Positions 34,753 to 43,731 are shown, numbered from the stretch's first letter. The stretch is DNA of 64,000 bases from Hymenobacter siberiensis (GCF_018967865.2 NZ_JAHLZY020000001.1:2170001-2234000); one strand, 5' to 3'. Numbers and translations are program-made. The notes: a model not told the origin generated them from the sequence alone.

Positions 34753-37371
34753 CTACTGTCCCACCAGGAACACGGCGTTGCCGAATAGCAGCTTGCCGCC
34801 CTGCCAGAAGGCGCGGAACAGCGGGTTATCGCCCAGGTACACCACTTCGCCGCGTCCCAAATCCTGGGTGCCGAGCACGAAGGTATCGGCCAGCTGCTTG
34901 CGGGCCTTGGTGCCGATGAAGCCGGCCGAGTAGCTATTCTTTTTGATGACGCCTACGTTCCAGCCGCCCTTGCCTAGGAAGCTGTAGTTGAGCGGGTTGC
35001 GCACCAGGGCGTAGTACGTGTCGCTGTAGCCAAAGGCCAGCGGGTGGGTGTTGTCGAGCTGCACGCGGTACACGCTGCCCTGCACGGCATCTTCGGCTTC
35101 TTCGCGCTCCGAGTCGCCGTAGCGGCGCAGCAGCTGGTAGGGGTTGTCCTTGGCGGCTTTTTTGATGGCCACGCTGTCGGCAACCTTGGTTTTCAGGAGG
35201 AAATCCTTTTTGTTGGCCAGGAACTTGGCCGCGCCTTCGAGGGCGATGAGGCGGCCACCGTCGCGCACCCAGGCCTTGAGGCTTTCCAGCGATTTATCCG
35301 AATACAGGTCGGTATAGTTGCCGTTGGGCAGGATGAGGACGTCGTATTTCTGCATCGAAACCCGGTTCAGATAATCGGACCCCAGCACCGTGAGCGGGTA
35401 GCTCAGCTGCTGCTCGAAGAAGTGCCACACCTCGCCAAAGGCCGTGGCATCGATGCCGGGACCGGCCACCACGGCCACGTTGGGCGTCTTCACGAAGTGC
35501 ACCGAGCCGGAGCCCAAGTCGCGGCCCGTGGTGGAGAAGCCTGATTTCACGGCCATAACCGTGGTGCCGGCCGAGTCGGCCTGGGCACGTACCAGCTGGT
35601 CGAACCGAGCCCCGAGGCCCTCGTTGCCGGTGCGGGTGATGATGAGCGTGCCGGGCGCGTACTGCTGGCCTTCCGACTCGAACGCCTTTTCGGCGTACCG
35701 CACCTTCACTTTCTGCTGCAGCAGGCGGCTGAGGAAGCGCACGTCCTGTAGGCTGTTCCAGCGGGCCAGGTAGGCGTAGGGACGGGCATCGGTAGCGGCG
35801 CTGCCCTTCACGGCCGGCGCGGAGGCGGCGGCACCCGAGGCATCGAGGCGGCCGGCCACGGCGTAGGCTTTCAGGCCAAACGCGTAGGGCAGGGCCCAGG
35901 AGGTGATGTCGTAGGTGAGGGAGTCTTCGAGCTGCGGGCGCGGCTCGAACAGCACCTTTACCAGCGTCGACTTGGGCTGGTACATGCTGATAACCACATC
36001 CTGCGGCTCGATGGTGACGTCGCCGTTTTTGCCGGTGGTGTAGTTGAAGCCGCGCGTTTTGGTGCGCTTGGGCGCGTAGCCGTAGCGAATCTGGTTGCGG
36101 TCGAGGTACTGGGTGAAGGCGTGGAGCTGGCCGGGGTCGTTGCCGGCGGCCATCACGTAGCTTTTGTACTCGCCCTGGGGCTTGCTGGCGGCGTTGGCGA
36201 AGTAGCTCTGGAACTCGCGCAGCAGGTCGTCGTGCCGCTCGGCGGTGGCCTGAATGGTGGCGCGGCTGGCGGCGTGGTGGTGCGCGATGCGCTGAGCTAG
36301 CGTCAGGGTGTCGCCGTCGAGGCGGGCGTAGGCCACGCCGGCGGGGCCACCGCCGCCCTGCTCATACGTCATGCCGATGGCGCCGTTGAAGCTGGGCCAG
36401 GTGTCGCCGTAGGTAGGAGCGTAGAGGTCGTAGACTTCGCGGGTGAAATACAGCCAGTTATTCTTGTCGAAAGCCACCTTGTTGTAGTCGCCCAGCACGC
36501 CCTGGAACTTGCGCTGCCATGCCGTGAGGTCGGCGTGGTAGGGCTTGGCGGCGGGCGAGAAGTAGTAGGTGTTGTTGGGGCCCATCTCGTGGAAGTCGGC
36601 GTGCACGGCCGGCAGCCACTGGTTGTAGAGGGCAATGCGCTGCTTGGTTTCCTGCTGGGTTTGCCAGGCCCAGTCGCGGTTCAGGTCGAAGTAGTAGTGG
36701 TTGAAGCGGCCGCCGGGCCAGGGCTCGTGGTGCTCCCAGGAGTCGGGGCTGGTGTTGGGCGATTGGTTGCGCACGCGGTTGTACCAGTTCACGTACCGGT
36801 CGTGGCCGTCGGGGTTGATGCAGGGGTCGACGATGACCACGGTATTTTTCAGCCAGTTCTGCATCTGCTGGTCCTGGGGGTTGGCCAGGTCGTAGAGCAC
36901 CTGCATCACGGCTTCCGAGCTCACGGCTTCGTTGCCGTGCACGTTGTAGCTCAGCCAGCACACGGCCGGCTCCTGGCGTTTGGCGCTGCCGCTTTCGAGG
37001 CCGGCGAGGCGCAGGTTGTTGTGACGCACCTCGTCGAGGCGGCCGAAGGATTCGGCGCTGGCAATCTGAACCACTTCGAGCGGGCGCTTCTCGTAGGTGC
37101 TGCCGTAGCGCACCAGCTTCATGCGGCCGGGCGTGTGGGCGGTGATGTGGGCCACGTAGCGCAGCAGCTCGGCGTGGGGCGTGAACTGCGCGCCCAGTCT
37201 GTAGCCCAGGAACTGCTCGGGGGTGAGCAGCGGGCCGATGGCGTCGGTAGTAGGCGTCTGGGCGCGGGTGGGGTTACAGGCCAACACCGCGACTAATAAG
37301 GCCGCCAGACGCAGGAAACTGGAGATTTGAAAAGGAAATGCCCTTTTCAAGCGGGAGCAATACGCGAACAT
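34753..37371 (-). CDS. Exported M14 zinc carboxypeptidase, large multidomain
   Basis: An 872-residue protein with a signal-like N-terminus (LRLAALLVAVLACNPTRAQ); the cysteine could also be a lipoprotein site. Residues about 55-330 are an M14 peptidase domain: zinc ligands His145 and Glu148 in SYNVHGNEAV, substrate-binding DPCINPDGHDRYVNWYNR, DLNRDWAW and the third zinc ligand in ADFHEMG. The C-terminal half contains a GATase-like domain (VAVVAGPGIDATAFGEVWHFFEQQL). Such M14 proteins of Bacteroidota are exported and cut C-terminal residues from peptides; the actual substrates are unknown. No partner gene is seen. Confidence 0.93.
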   Translation of the reverse strand: MFAYCSRLKRAFPFQISSFLRLAALLVAVLACNPTRAQTPTTDAIGPLLTPEQFLGYRLGAQFTPHAELLRYVAHITAHTPGRMKLVRYGSTYEKRPLEVVQIASAESFGRLDEVRHNNLRLAGLESGSAKRQEPAVCWLSYNVHGNEAVSSEAVMQVLYDLANPQDQQMQNWLKNTVVIVDPCINPDGHDRYVNWYNRVRNQSPNTSPDSWEHHEPWPGGRFNHYYFDLNRDWAWQTQQETKQRIALYNQWLPAVHADFHEMGPNNTYYFSPAAKPYHADLTAWQRKFQGVLGDYNKVAFDKNNWLYFTREVYDLYAPTYGDTWPSFNGAIGMTYEQGGGGPAGVAYARLDGDTLTLAQRIAHHHAASRATIQATAERHDDLLREFQSYFANAASKPQGEYKSYVMAAGNDPGQLHAFTQYLDRNQIRYGYAPKRTKTRGFNYTTGKNGDVTIEPQDVVISMYQPKSTLVKVLFEPRPQLEDSLTYDITSWALPYAFGLKAYAVAGRLDASGAAASAPAVKGSAATDARPYAYLARWNSLQDVRFLSRLLQQKVKVRYAEKAFESEGQQYAPGTLIITRTGNEGLGARFDQLVRAQADSAGTTVMAVKSGFSTTGRDLGSGSVHFVKTPNVAVVAGPGIDATAFGEVWHFFEQQLSYPLTVLGSDYLNRVSMQKYDVLILPNGNYTDLYSDKSLESLKAWVRDGGRLIALEGAAKFLANKKDFLLKTKVADSVAIKKAAKDNPYQLLRRYGDSEREEAEDAVQGSVYRVQLDNTHPLAFGYSDTYYALVRNPLNYSFLGKGGWNVGVIKKNSYSAGFIGTKARKQLADTFVLGTQDLGRGEVVYLGDNPLFRAFWQGGKLLFGNAVFLVGQ

Positions 37372-37470
37372 CGAAAACGAAATAGTGGTTTTGAAGCCAC
37401 AAGGTAGGGCACAAAATCAGGTGCGAGTGGGTTATTTCTGAATGCGGCAATCGCGGCATCCCGCCATCGG

Positions 37471-37498
37471 TAACTTTGCCTGTACCCCCTTAACTTTG
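37471..37498 (+). promoter_or_regulatory. Two tandem TAACTTTG boxes before the antitoxin gene
   Basis: TAACTTTG at 37471-37478 and again at 37491-37498, both full TAnnTTTG matches. The second is only four bases before the start codon, so the upstream copy is the likelier promoter and the second may act as an operator or a second start site. Confidence 0.45.
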
Positions 37499-37502
37499 AG
37501 CT

Positions 37503-37739
37503 ATGGACCTGATTGTAACCGTACCCGACGACCGGGTGAATTTCGTGAAGAAGCTTCTGCGGGAGCTTAACCTCTCTGTCAAGCCGGCTAAAGCCGCGAA
37601 GCAGAGGCCTTCTGCGTTGTCAGTCGCGCAACAACAACAACTGGCTAAAGCTCTAGAACACTCACTGCACCAAGTTGAACTTCATCAGCAAGGAAAGATA
37701 ACACTGCCTTCAGCTTACGATTCGCTTGATGAAGTATAG
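37503..37739 (+). CDS. Antitoxin-like protein of a RelE-type pair
   Basis: A 78-residue protein (MDLIVTVPDDRVNFVKKLLR, ending SAYDSLDEV). It overlaps the start of a RelE-like toxin frame by 11 bases, the usual antitoxin-first order. The N-terminus resembles the beta-strand-helix part of small antitoxins and the middle is helical and glutamine-rich, suited to wrapping a toxin. Only the pairing and size support the role; no DNA-binding motif is obvious. Because the toxin is disrupted, this gene may be a leftover, though the protein itself is intact. Confidence 0.65.
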   Translation: MDLIVTVPDDRVNFVKKLLRELNLSVKPAKAAKQRPSALSVAQQQQLAKALEHSLHQVELHQQGKITLPSAYDSLDEV

Positions 37740-38229
37740 CATTATTTTTACCGGTGATTTCAAGCGTCAGTTCAAGGAGCTAAAGAAAATAGACTTGTTC
37801 TTCAATAAGAAATCGGACATTTTCCAAGCCATATTCGGAGCCAGAAACGGGCGCTGTTCAAAGAATCCGAGGATACTGGCTTAGCCAAGCTAAACACGCT
37901 GCCTTGTTGCCCGAAGCAGCGAAAATTTTCAGGCATTTCTTATTCGGGAACAAGTCTAAAGTATAACTCAGCGGCAGCAGATTTATCTGTTCTGCTGGCA
38001 GAGTTGCAGGACAACCTGTAAGCAGGCGAATCTCTGGGACGCAACTGCTACAAAGTCCGGGTCAAAATAAAAGCCAAGAATACCGGCAAAAGCGGAGGAG
38101 CGCGGGCAATCACCTGTGTAAAGCTCGTCGATGACGTAATTTATTTGCTCGCTATTTATGATAAGTCCGACCAAGCAACAACTTCAGATAAAGCAATAGA
38201 TGCTATTCTGACGAGTATCAGAATTAAAT
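37729..38229 (+). pseudogene. RelE/YafQ-type toxin gene broken by a miniature element and a stop
   Basis: ATG 37729 reads MKYSIIFTGDFKRQFKELKKI, then the 165-bp element at 37792-37956 intrudes. Beyond it the same protein continues KYNSAAADLSVLLAELQDN, meets TAA at 38019-38021, and goes on AGESLGRNCYKVRVKI, GKSGGARAITCVKLVDDVIY and LLAIYDKSDQATTSDKAIDA. These are the hallmarks of RelE-superfamily mRNA interferases in Bacteroidota, including the basic GKSGGARAI segment. Removing the element with one TA copy joins the two halves in frame, so it was an insertion, while the TAA is a second, separate lesion. The native stop also seems lost. No functional toxin can be made. Confidence 0.85.
37790..37958. 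mobile_element. 165-bp miniature inverted-repeat element inserted at TA
   Basis: Near-perfect terminal repeats: GACTTGTTC opens the core at 37792 and its complement GAACAAGTC closes it at 37956; the next bases, AATAAGAAAT, also pair, giving about 23 bp with three mismatches. It is flanked by TA at 37790-37791 and 37957-37958, as for Tc1/IS630-type elements that copy a TA. It has no gene. The reading frame of the host toxin is restored by its exact removal. Confidence 0.85.
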
Positions 38230-38265
38230 GCAAACGGCCCGCTGCAATTGCAGCGGGCCGTTTGC
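38230..38265. terminator. 36-bp perfect palindrome after the toxin remnant
   Basis: GCAAACGGCCCGCTGCAA and its exact complement, with no loop beyond the centre. It lies between the toxin remnant and leuS and could stop transcription from either side. Confidence 0.7.
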
Positions 38266-38267
38266 TT

Positions 38268-38335
38268 GTGCGGCAAGCTTTAGCTTGCCGTTATGTATTG
38301 GCGACGATAATACGGCAAGCTAAAGCTTGCCGCAC
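38268..38335. repeat. Palindrome, GCTTTAGCTTG family, 24-bp stem
   Basis: Arms 38268-38291 and 38312-38335 are perfect 24-base complements beginning GTGCGGCAAGC, with a 20-base spacer. It ends seven bases before the leuS stop. It shares GCTTTAGCTTG with the element at 18325. Confidence 0.85.
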
Positions 38336-38341
38336 AACTCA

Positions 38342-41311
38342 CTACACCACCACGTTAACCATCCGGCCTTTCACCACAATCACCTTCTTGGCGGTTTTTC
38401 CCTCGCCGTGCTTGGCCAGGAAATCCGACGCCAGCACGGCGGCTTCAATCTCGGCGGGAGTAGCGGCGGCGGTAAACTCCATTTGCTCGCGCACTTTCCC
38501 GTTGATGGCCAGCGGGTACACCACGTTGGCTTCCACCAGGTATTCTTCGCGGAACTCGGGGTAGCCGGCGTGGCTGATGCTGCCGGCCTCGTGGCCCAGC
38601 TCCTGCCACAGCTCCTCGGCGAGGTGCGGGGCATAGGGCGACACCAGCAGCACGAGCGGCTCCAGGATGGTGCGCTTGTGGCACTTGAGGGCCGTGAGCT
38701 CGTTCACGGTAATCATGAACAGGCTGACGGAGGTGTTGAAGCTGAACTTCTCAATGTCTTCCTGCACCTTCTGGATGGCGCGATGCAGCACCTTCAGCTC
38801 GGCGGGCGTGGCGGGCTCATCGGTTACGGCCAGGTCACCGTCTTCGGGGTGGAAGAGGCGCCAGAGCTTCTTGAGGAAGCCGCTCACGCCGCTGATGCCG
38901 TTGGTGTTCCAGGGCTTGTACTGCTCCAGCGGGCCGAGGAACATCTCGTAGAGGCGCAGGGCGTCCGCGCCGTATTTGCCAATTAAGTCATTCGGATTGA
39001 CGACGTTGAATTTGGCTTTCGACATTTTTTCAACTTCCCAGCCGCTGATATACGTTCCGTTTTCTTCAGGAATAAATTCAGCAAAATGATAATCAGGCCG
39101 CCATTTCTTGAAGGCTTGCATATCAAGCACGTCATTCTCTACAATGCTGACATCAACGTGCAGAGGAGTTATACTTAAATCTTCTGCTGTTGTGGCATGA
39201 AAAACAGCATCAGGATATTTATTCAGCAAGCTGCTAATTCGAATGCGGTACCACGAAAGTATTACTTCTGTAGCAGCAGCTTTTTTGGCTGCATCGTCAG
39301 ATAGGAAAGAATCGGTTAAGCTTTTGGTAACGAATAGTGTTGGAAGTTCCTCAGGACTAATTTCTAAACTCCGGCCAGGTTTTGGATTGTAGGTAAATGA
39401 AAGATTTGCCCGATACACGAAATTCGACCGGCCCAGAATCATCCCCTGGTTAATCAGTTTCTGGAAGGGCTCTTTGCTGCTGACGAGGCCCAAATCCTTC
39501 AGGAACAGGTACCAGAAGCGGGCGTAGAGCAGGTGACCGGTGGCGTGCTCGGCCCCGCCCATGTAGAGGTCCACGCTGCCCCAGTAGTGCTCGGCCTCCT
39601 CCGACACGAAGCGGGCTTCGTTGGTGGGGTCCATGTAGCGGAGGTAGTACCACGACGAGCCGGCCCAGCCAGGCATGGTGCTCAGCTCGTAGGGGTATTT
39701 GTCCTTATAAAGCCAGTTCTGGGCGCGGCCCAGAGGCGGCTCGCCGGACTCGGTGGGCTTGTATTCGTCGATTTCGGGCAGTACGAGGGGCAGGTCGGCC
39801 TCGGCAATGCCATAGGCGGTGCCGTCCTTGTAGTAAATCGGAATGGGCTCGCCCCAGTAGCGCTGGCGGCCGAAAATGGCGTCGCGCTGACGGAAATTCA
39901 CCTTGCCTTTGCCCAGGCCCTTTTCTTCGAGGAAGGCAATGAGCTTGGGCGTAGCCTCCCTATAGGTGAGGCCGTTGATGATGCCAGAGTTGATGTAGCG
40001 GCCTTCCTTGGTGGGGTCGGCCTGCTGGTCGAGGTCCTTTTGGGCGTCGGAAATGGCCGGAATCGGGAGGTCGAAGTGCTTGGCGAAGAGGTAGTCGCGC
40101 TGGTCGCCGCTGGGCACGGCCATCACGGCGCCGGTGCCGTAGCCGGCCAGTACGTAGTCGGCCAGCCAGATTTGCACGGGCTCGTTGTTCACCGGGTTCA
40201 GGGCGTAGGCCCCGGTGAACACGCCGGACACGGCCTTCACGTCGGTCATGCGGTCGCGCTCCGAGCGGCGCTTGGTGGCGGCGATGTACTCGTCCACGGC
40301 AGCGCGCTGCTCGGGCGTGGTGAGCGTGTCCACCAGCTCGTGCTCGGGGGCTAGCACCAGGAAGGTGGCCCCGTAAATGGTGTCGACGCGGGTGGTGTAT
40401 ACCTTGATTTGGGCGTTTTCGTGGTCCTGCACCGGGAAGGTGACTTCGGCCCCGATGCTCTTGCCAATCCAGTTGCGCTGCATCTCTTTCACGGCATCGG
40501 GCCAGTCGAGTTGGTCGAGGCCCTGCAGAAGGCGGTCGGCGTAGGCGGTGATGCGCAGGTTCCACTGCGGCATGAGGCGGCGCTCGACGGGGTAGCCGCC
40601 GCGCTCGCTCAGACCGTCTTTCACTTCATCATTGCTGAGCACTGTGCCCAAGCCGGGGCACCAGTTCACGTAGGTATCTTGCTGGTAGGCGAGGCGGTAG
40701 GGGAGCACGGCGGCCAGCTTCTGCTTTTCGCTGAATAACTGCCACTGGCCGGCCGAGAAGCTGAGGCGGTCACCATCGTCCCCGGCGGCGCGGATGCCCT
40801 CGCTGCCGGTGGTGGCAAAGCGGGCGGTGAGGTCGGTGAGGGGTTCGGCTTTGTTGGTGTCGAGGTTGTACCAGGAGTTGAACAGCTTGAGGAAAATCCA
40901 CTGCGTCCACTTGTAGTAGGAGGTATCGGAAGTGCGCACTTCGCGGCTCCAGTCGTAGCTGAAACCCAGGCTGCTGAGCTGCTGCACGTAGGTTTCGATG
41001 TTCTTCTCGGTGGTGAGCGCTGGGTGCTGGCCGGTCTGGATGGCGTACTGCTCGGCGGGCAGGCCGAAGGAGTCAAAGCCCATGGGATGCAGCACGTTGA
41101 AGCCGCGCAGGCGCTTGTAGCGCGTCACGATATCGGAGGCAATGTAGCCCAGCGGGTGCCCTACGTGCAGGCCCGCCCCGCTGGGGTAGGGAAACATGTC
41201 GAGTACGTAGTACTTGGGCTTGGCGGAGTGGTTGTGGGCCTGGAAGGTGTGGTGGGCTTTCCAGTGGGCCTGCCACTTCTTTTCAATTTCTTCGGGACGG
41301 TATGCGGGCAT
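38342..41311 (-). CDS. leuS: Leucyl-tRNA synthetase with a low-GC internal segment
   Basis: LeuS charges tRNA-Leu. The class I signatures are present: HVGH at residues 49-52 (PYPSGAGLHVGHPLGY) and KMSKA about residue 765 in EVEKMSKAKFNVVNPND. It has 989 residues, some 60 more than the form I know from Bacteroidota. The extra length lies between FVYR and PLHVDVSIV (ANLSFTYNPKPGRSLEISPE and on). The stretch from about 39000 to 39425, which includes this insert and the KMSKA loop, has far more A and T than the rest of the gene, yet the frame stays open. See the findings. Confidence 0.95.
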   Translation of the reverse strand: MPAYRPEEIEKKWQAHWKAHHTFQAHNHSAKPKYYVLDMFPYPSGAGLHVGHPLGYIASDIVTRYKRLRGFNVLHPMGFDSFGLPAEQYAIQTGQHPALTTEKNIETYVQQLSSLGFSYDWSREVRTSDTSYYKWTQWIFLKLFNSWYNLDTNKAEPLTDLTARFATTGSEGIRAAGDDGDRLSFSAGQWQLFSEKQKLAAVLPYRLAYQQDTYVNWCPGLGTVLSNDEVKDGLSERGGYPVERRLMPQWNLRITAYADRLLQGLDQLDWPDAVKEMQRNWIGKSIGAEVTFPVQDHENAQIKVYTTRVDTIYGATFLVLAPEHELVDTLTTPEQRAAVDEYIAATKRRSERDRMTDVKAVSGVFTGAYALNPVNNEPVQIWLADYVLAGYGTGAVMAVPSGDQRDYLFAKHFDLPIPAISDAQKDLDQQADPTKEGRYINSGIINGLTYREATPKLIAFLEEKGLGKGKVNFRQRDAIFGRQRYWGEPIPIYYKDGTAYGIAEADLPLVLPEIDEYKPTESGEPPLGRAQNWLYKDKYPYELSTMPGWAGSSWYYLRYMDPTNEARFVSEEAEHYWGSVDLYMGGAEHATGHLLYARFWYLFLKDLGLVSSKEPFQKLINQGMILGRSNFVYRANLSFTYNPKPGRSLEISPEELPTLFVTKSLTDSFLSDDAAKKAAATEVILSWYRIRISSLLNKYPDAVFHATTAEDLSITPLHVDVSIVENDVLDMQAFKKWRPDYHFAEFIPEENGTYISGWEVEKMSKAKFNVVNPNDLIGKYGADALRLYEMFLGPLEQYKPWNTNGISGVSGFLKKLWRLFHPEDGDLAVTDEPATPAELKVLHRAIQKVQEDIEKFSFNTSVSLFMITVNELTALKCHKRTILEPLVLLVSPYAPHLAEELWQELGHEAGSISHAGYPEFREEYLVEANVVYPLAINGKVREQMEFTAAATPAEIEAAVLASDFLAKHGEGKTAKKVIVVKGRMVNVVV

Positions 41312-41333
41312 CTTGCGCGGAGTTTATTCTGGG

Positions 41334-41341
41334 CAAAGGTA
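41334..41341 (-). promoter_or_regulatory. -7 box TACCTTTG before leuS
   Basis: Full TAnnTTTG match on the minus strand, 23 bases before the leuS ATG. Confidence 0.55.
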
Positions 41342-41403
41342 GGACGTAGGAGAAAGTAGGGCGAAATTTGTTGTGACGACTGTTGTAATAGTACGCAACC
41401 GGC

Positions 41404-41517
41404 AGCGCCTCACCCCTGGCCCCTCTCCTTTTCGGAGAGGGGAGCCAGCCGACTTTGTAGGGAGCATAACCGGTACTCCCTCTCCTTTTCGGAGAGGGGG
41501 TCAGGGGGTGAGGCGCT
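41404..41517. repeat. Compound palindrome, CGCCTCACC family
   Basis: Outer arms begin AGCGCCTCACC and end with the complement. Each arm also contains its own small hairpin, CCTCTCC-TTTTC-GGAGAGG, so the element can fold as one long stem or as two separate hairpins. It lies between leuS and dnaG, upstream of both. Confidence 0.85.
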
Positions 41518-41562
41518 CCCGACTACCTGACGCCCCCATTTGCCCCCGATATTCCGCCACCC

Positions 41563-43590
41563 ATGGCCCGCATCCCCAAAGAATTAGTTGACCAGATTAT
41601 CCAGACCGCCGACATCGTGGAAGTCGTCGGCGACTTTGTGCAGCTCAAGCGCAAGGGCCAGAATCTATGGGCCAACTGTCCGTTTCATAACGAGAAATCG
41701 CCCTCGTTTTCTGTTACGCCAGCCAAAGGCTTCTTCAAATGTTTTGGCTGCGGCAAGTCCGGCGATGCGGTGCGATTCATCATGGAAATTGAGGGGAGTA
41801 GCTACCCCGAAGCGTTAAAATACCTCGCCCGCAAATACGGGATTACCGTTCAGGAAGAAGAAAAGACCCCGCAACAGCAACTGGAGCAGAACGAGCGGGA
41901 CTCCCAGTTCATTGTTTCGGACTTCGCCAAAAATCACTTCCACCGCCTGCTGCAAAACTCGGAGGAGGGCATGAGTATCGGCTATGGCTACCTAAAGGAG
42001 CGGGGACTGAACCTGAGCACCATTCAGACCTTTGAGCTGGGCTACTCGCTCGACGCGTGGGACGACCTGATGAAGGCCGCCGAAACGGCGGGCTACGACA
42101 AGAAATACCTCGAAAAAACCGGCCTCACAGTCATTCGTACCGATGACCAAGGGGCTGATACTGGGCGGCGCTACGACCGGTTTCGGGGCCGGGTGATGTT
42201 CCCGATTCACAACATCGGCGGTCGGGTGGTAGGCTTCGGTGCGCGTACCCTGAAGCGCGACGACAAGATGGCGAAGTACCTGAACTCGCCGGAGTCGGAA
42301 ATTTACCACAAGTCAGACGTGCTGTATGGCCTGTTTCAGGCCCGGCAGGCAATTCGGACAGAAGAAGTCTGCTACCTAGTGGAAGGATACCTGGATGTAC
42401 TCTCGCTGTATCAGGGCGGCATTAAGAATGTAGTAGCCTCGTCGGGTACTTCACTCACCGAAGGCCAGATTCGACTTATCAAGCGGTATTCTGATAACGT
42501 GACGGTGCTATATGACGGCGATGCGGCCGGCATAAAGGCCTCGCTACGCGGCACCGATTTGTTGCTCGAAGGCGGCCTGAACGTGCGCGTTGTGCTCTTC
42601 CCCGACGGCGACGACCCCGATAGCTACATCCGCAAAGTGGGCGACCAGCGCTTCACCGAGTATATCGAAACTAAGAGCCAGGACTTCATCTCATTTAAGA
42701 CAACGCTAGTGGCCCGCGAGGCCTCCGGCGACCCGGTGAAGAAGGCGGAAGCCATTCGCGATGTGCTACACAGCATCGCCAAAGTGCCTGATGCCATTAA
42801 GCGGCAAGTGTTTTTGCAGCAAACAGCGACGGTATTCGGTATTGATGAGCAGGTGCTTATCACCGAATACAACAAAGTGGCGCGGAAGCCCGCGCCGCGC
42901 CCTGGCGTCGTGAGTAACGGCCAGCAGCCCGGCCAGCCAGCCGCACCGCGTGGCATGACCCACGAAGAGGAAATACAAGCTCTCATGTATGGAGCTGACC
43001 CATCGGAACTGCAAAGCGCGGGCATTAACAATACCGCTGAGGATTTTGGGGAGTTTGATACGGTACCGGACGTGCTCCAGACCTGCGAGCGCGAGGTACT
43101 GCGGCTGATGGTGTTGTATGCGCCGCGTGAAGTTGAGCCAGAAATTAGCGTCGCGGCCTATTTTATGAGTCAGCTCGATGATGCACCATTTAAAACGCCA
43201 CTCTTTGCAGAAATGTGGGAGGCTTGTCGGCAGGAACTGCTTGCTGGCCGTTTCCCCGAAGTGCGTACACTGGTTCAGACGGAGCGAGAGGAAATTCGCT
43301 CCCTAATCACGGATTTGGCTACGGAGCGTTACGAAATTAGTCCCAACTGGCGTACAAAAGAAATATACGTATTTAACGAAGTAGACCTAATGGGTCAAGC
43401 TTGTGAGAATGCGCTTCGACGGCTAAATAAGTGCAATGTCCAACGGGAAATCATTGCCTGCCGAGATGCCCTAGCAAAACCAATGGAGTGGGATGAAATG
43501 GTGATGATAATGCGCCGTAAAATGGAGCTTGAGACAATTGACAAAGAGTTGGCAAAACAGTTAGGTACAATCATACCTCGTGGTAATTAA
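41563..43590 (+). CDS. dnaG: DNA primase
   Basis: DnaG lays RNA primers for DNA replication. The 675 residues show an N-terminal CHC2 zinc finger (Cys39, His42, Cys60, Cys63 in NCPFHNEKSPSFS and KCFGCGKSGDAV), the RNA-polymerase core with a Toprim segment (CYLVEGYLDVLSLYQGG, TVLYDGDAAGIKAS) and a C-terminal helicase-interaction region. The C-terminal third, from about 43000 on, is noticeably AT-richer than the first half. The gene is followed by a miniature element, then the potassium channel gene. There is no sign of the usual rpoD neighbour. Confidence 0.96.
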   Translation: MARIPKELVDQIIQTADIVEVVGDFVQLKRKGQNLWANCPFHNEKSPSFSVTPAKGFFKCFGCGKSGDAVRFIMEIEGSSYPEALKYLARKYGITVQEEEKTPQQQLEQNERDSQFIVSDFAKNHFHRLLQNSEEGMSIGYGYLKERGLNLSTIQTFELGYSLDAWDDLMKAAETAGYDKKYLEKTGLTVIRTDDQGADTGRRYDRFRGRVMFPIHNIGGRVVGFGARTLKRDDKMAKYLNSPESEIYHKSDVLYGLFQARQAIRTEEVCYLVEGYLDVLSLYQGGIKNVVASSGTSLTEGQIRLIKRYSDNVTVLYDGDAAGIKASLRGTDLLLEGGLNVRVVLFPDGDDPDSYIRKVGDQRFTEYIETKSQDFISFKTTLVAREASGDPVKKAEAIRDVLHSIAKVPDAIKRQVFLQQTATVFGIDEQVLITEYNKVARKPAPRPGVVSNGQQPGQPAAPRGMTHEEEIQALMYGADPSELQSAGINNTAEDFGEFDTVPDVLQTCEREVLRLMVLYAPREVEPEISVAAYFMSQLDDAPFKTPLFAEMWEACRQELLAGRFPEVRTLVQTEREEIRSLITDLATERYEISPNWRTKEIYVFNEVDLMGQACENALRRLNKCNVQREIIACRDALAKPMEWDEMVMIMRRKMELETIDKELAKQLGTIIPRGN

Positions 43591-43603
43591 GTGGTTACAT
43601 TAA

Positions 43604-43720
43604 TAGGACTTACGCACTTCAAAAGCTATGTAACCTGAAAATCAACGACTTGCATTCAAGACGTATATTTGTTATATTGCTGTTTTTCAGTTGGTTAGTG
43701 TTTCAACTGCGTAAGTCCTA
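43604..43720. mobile_element. 117-bp miniature inverted-repeat element
   Basis: Perfect 13-bp terminal repeats, TAGGACTTACGCA at 43604-43616 and its complement at 43708-43720, flanked by the direct repeat ATTAA at 43599-43603 and 43721-43725. It has no gene and is AT-rich. Inside, TATATTTG (43664-43671) matches the phylum's promoter box and points to the potassium channel gene. Confidence 0.85.
43664..43671 (+). promoter_or_regulatory. -7 box TATATTTG carried by the miniature element
   Basis: Full TAnnTTTG match in the middle of the element, 60 bases before ATG 43732. No convincing -33 TTTG lies at the right distance. Confidence 0.4.
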
Positions 43721-43731
43721 ATTAAACTAGA

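Noticed and set aside
38145..38564. 139-codon plus-strand frame starting in the toxin remnant and running into leuS
   Set aside because: Only the first part is toxin sequence; the rest crosses two palindromes and then is antisense to leuS.
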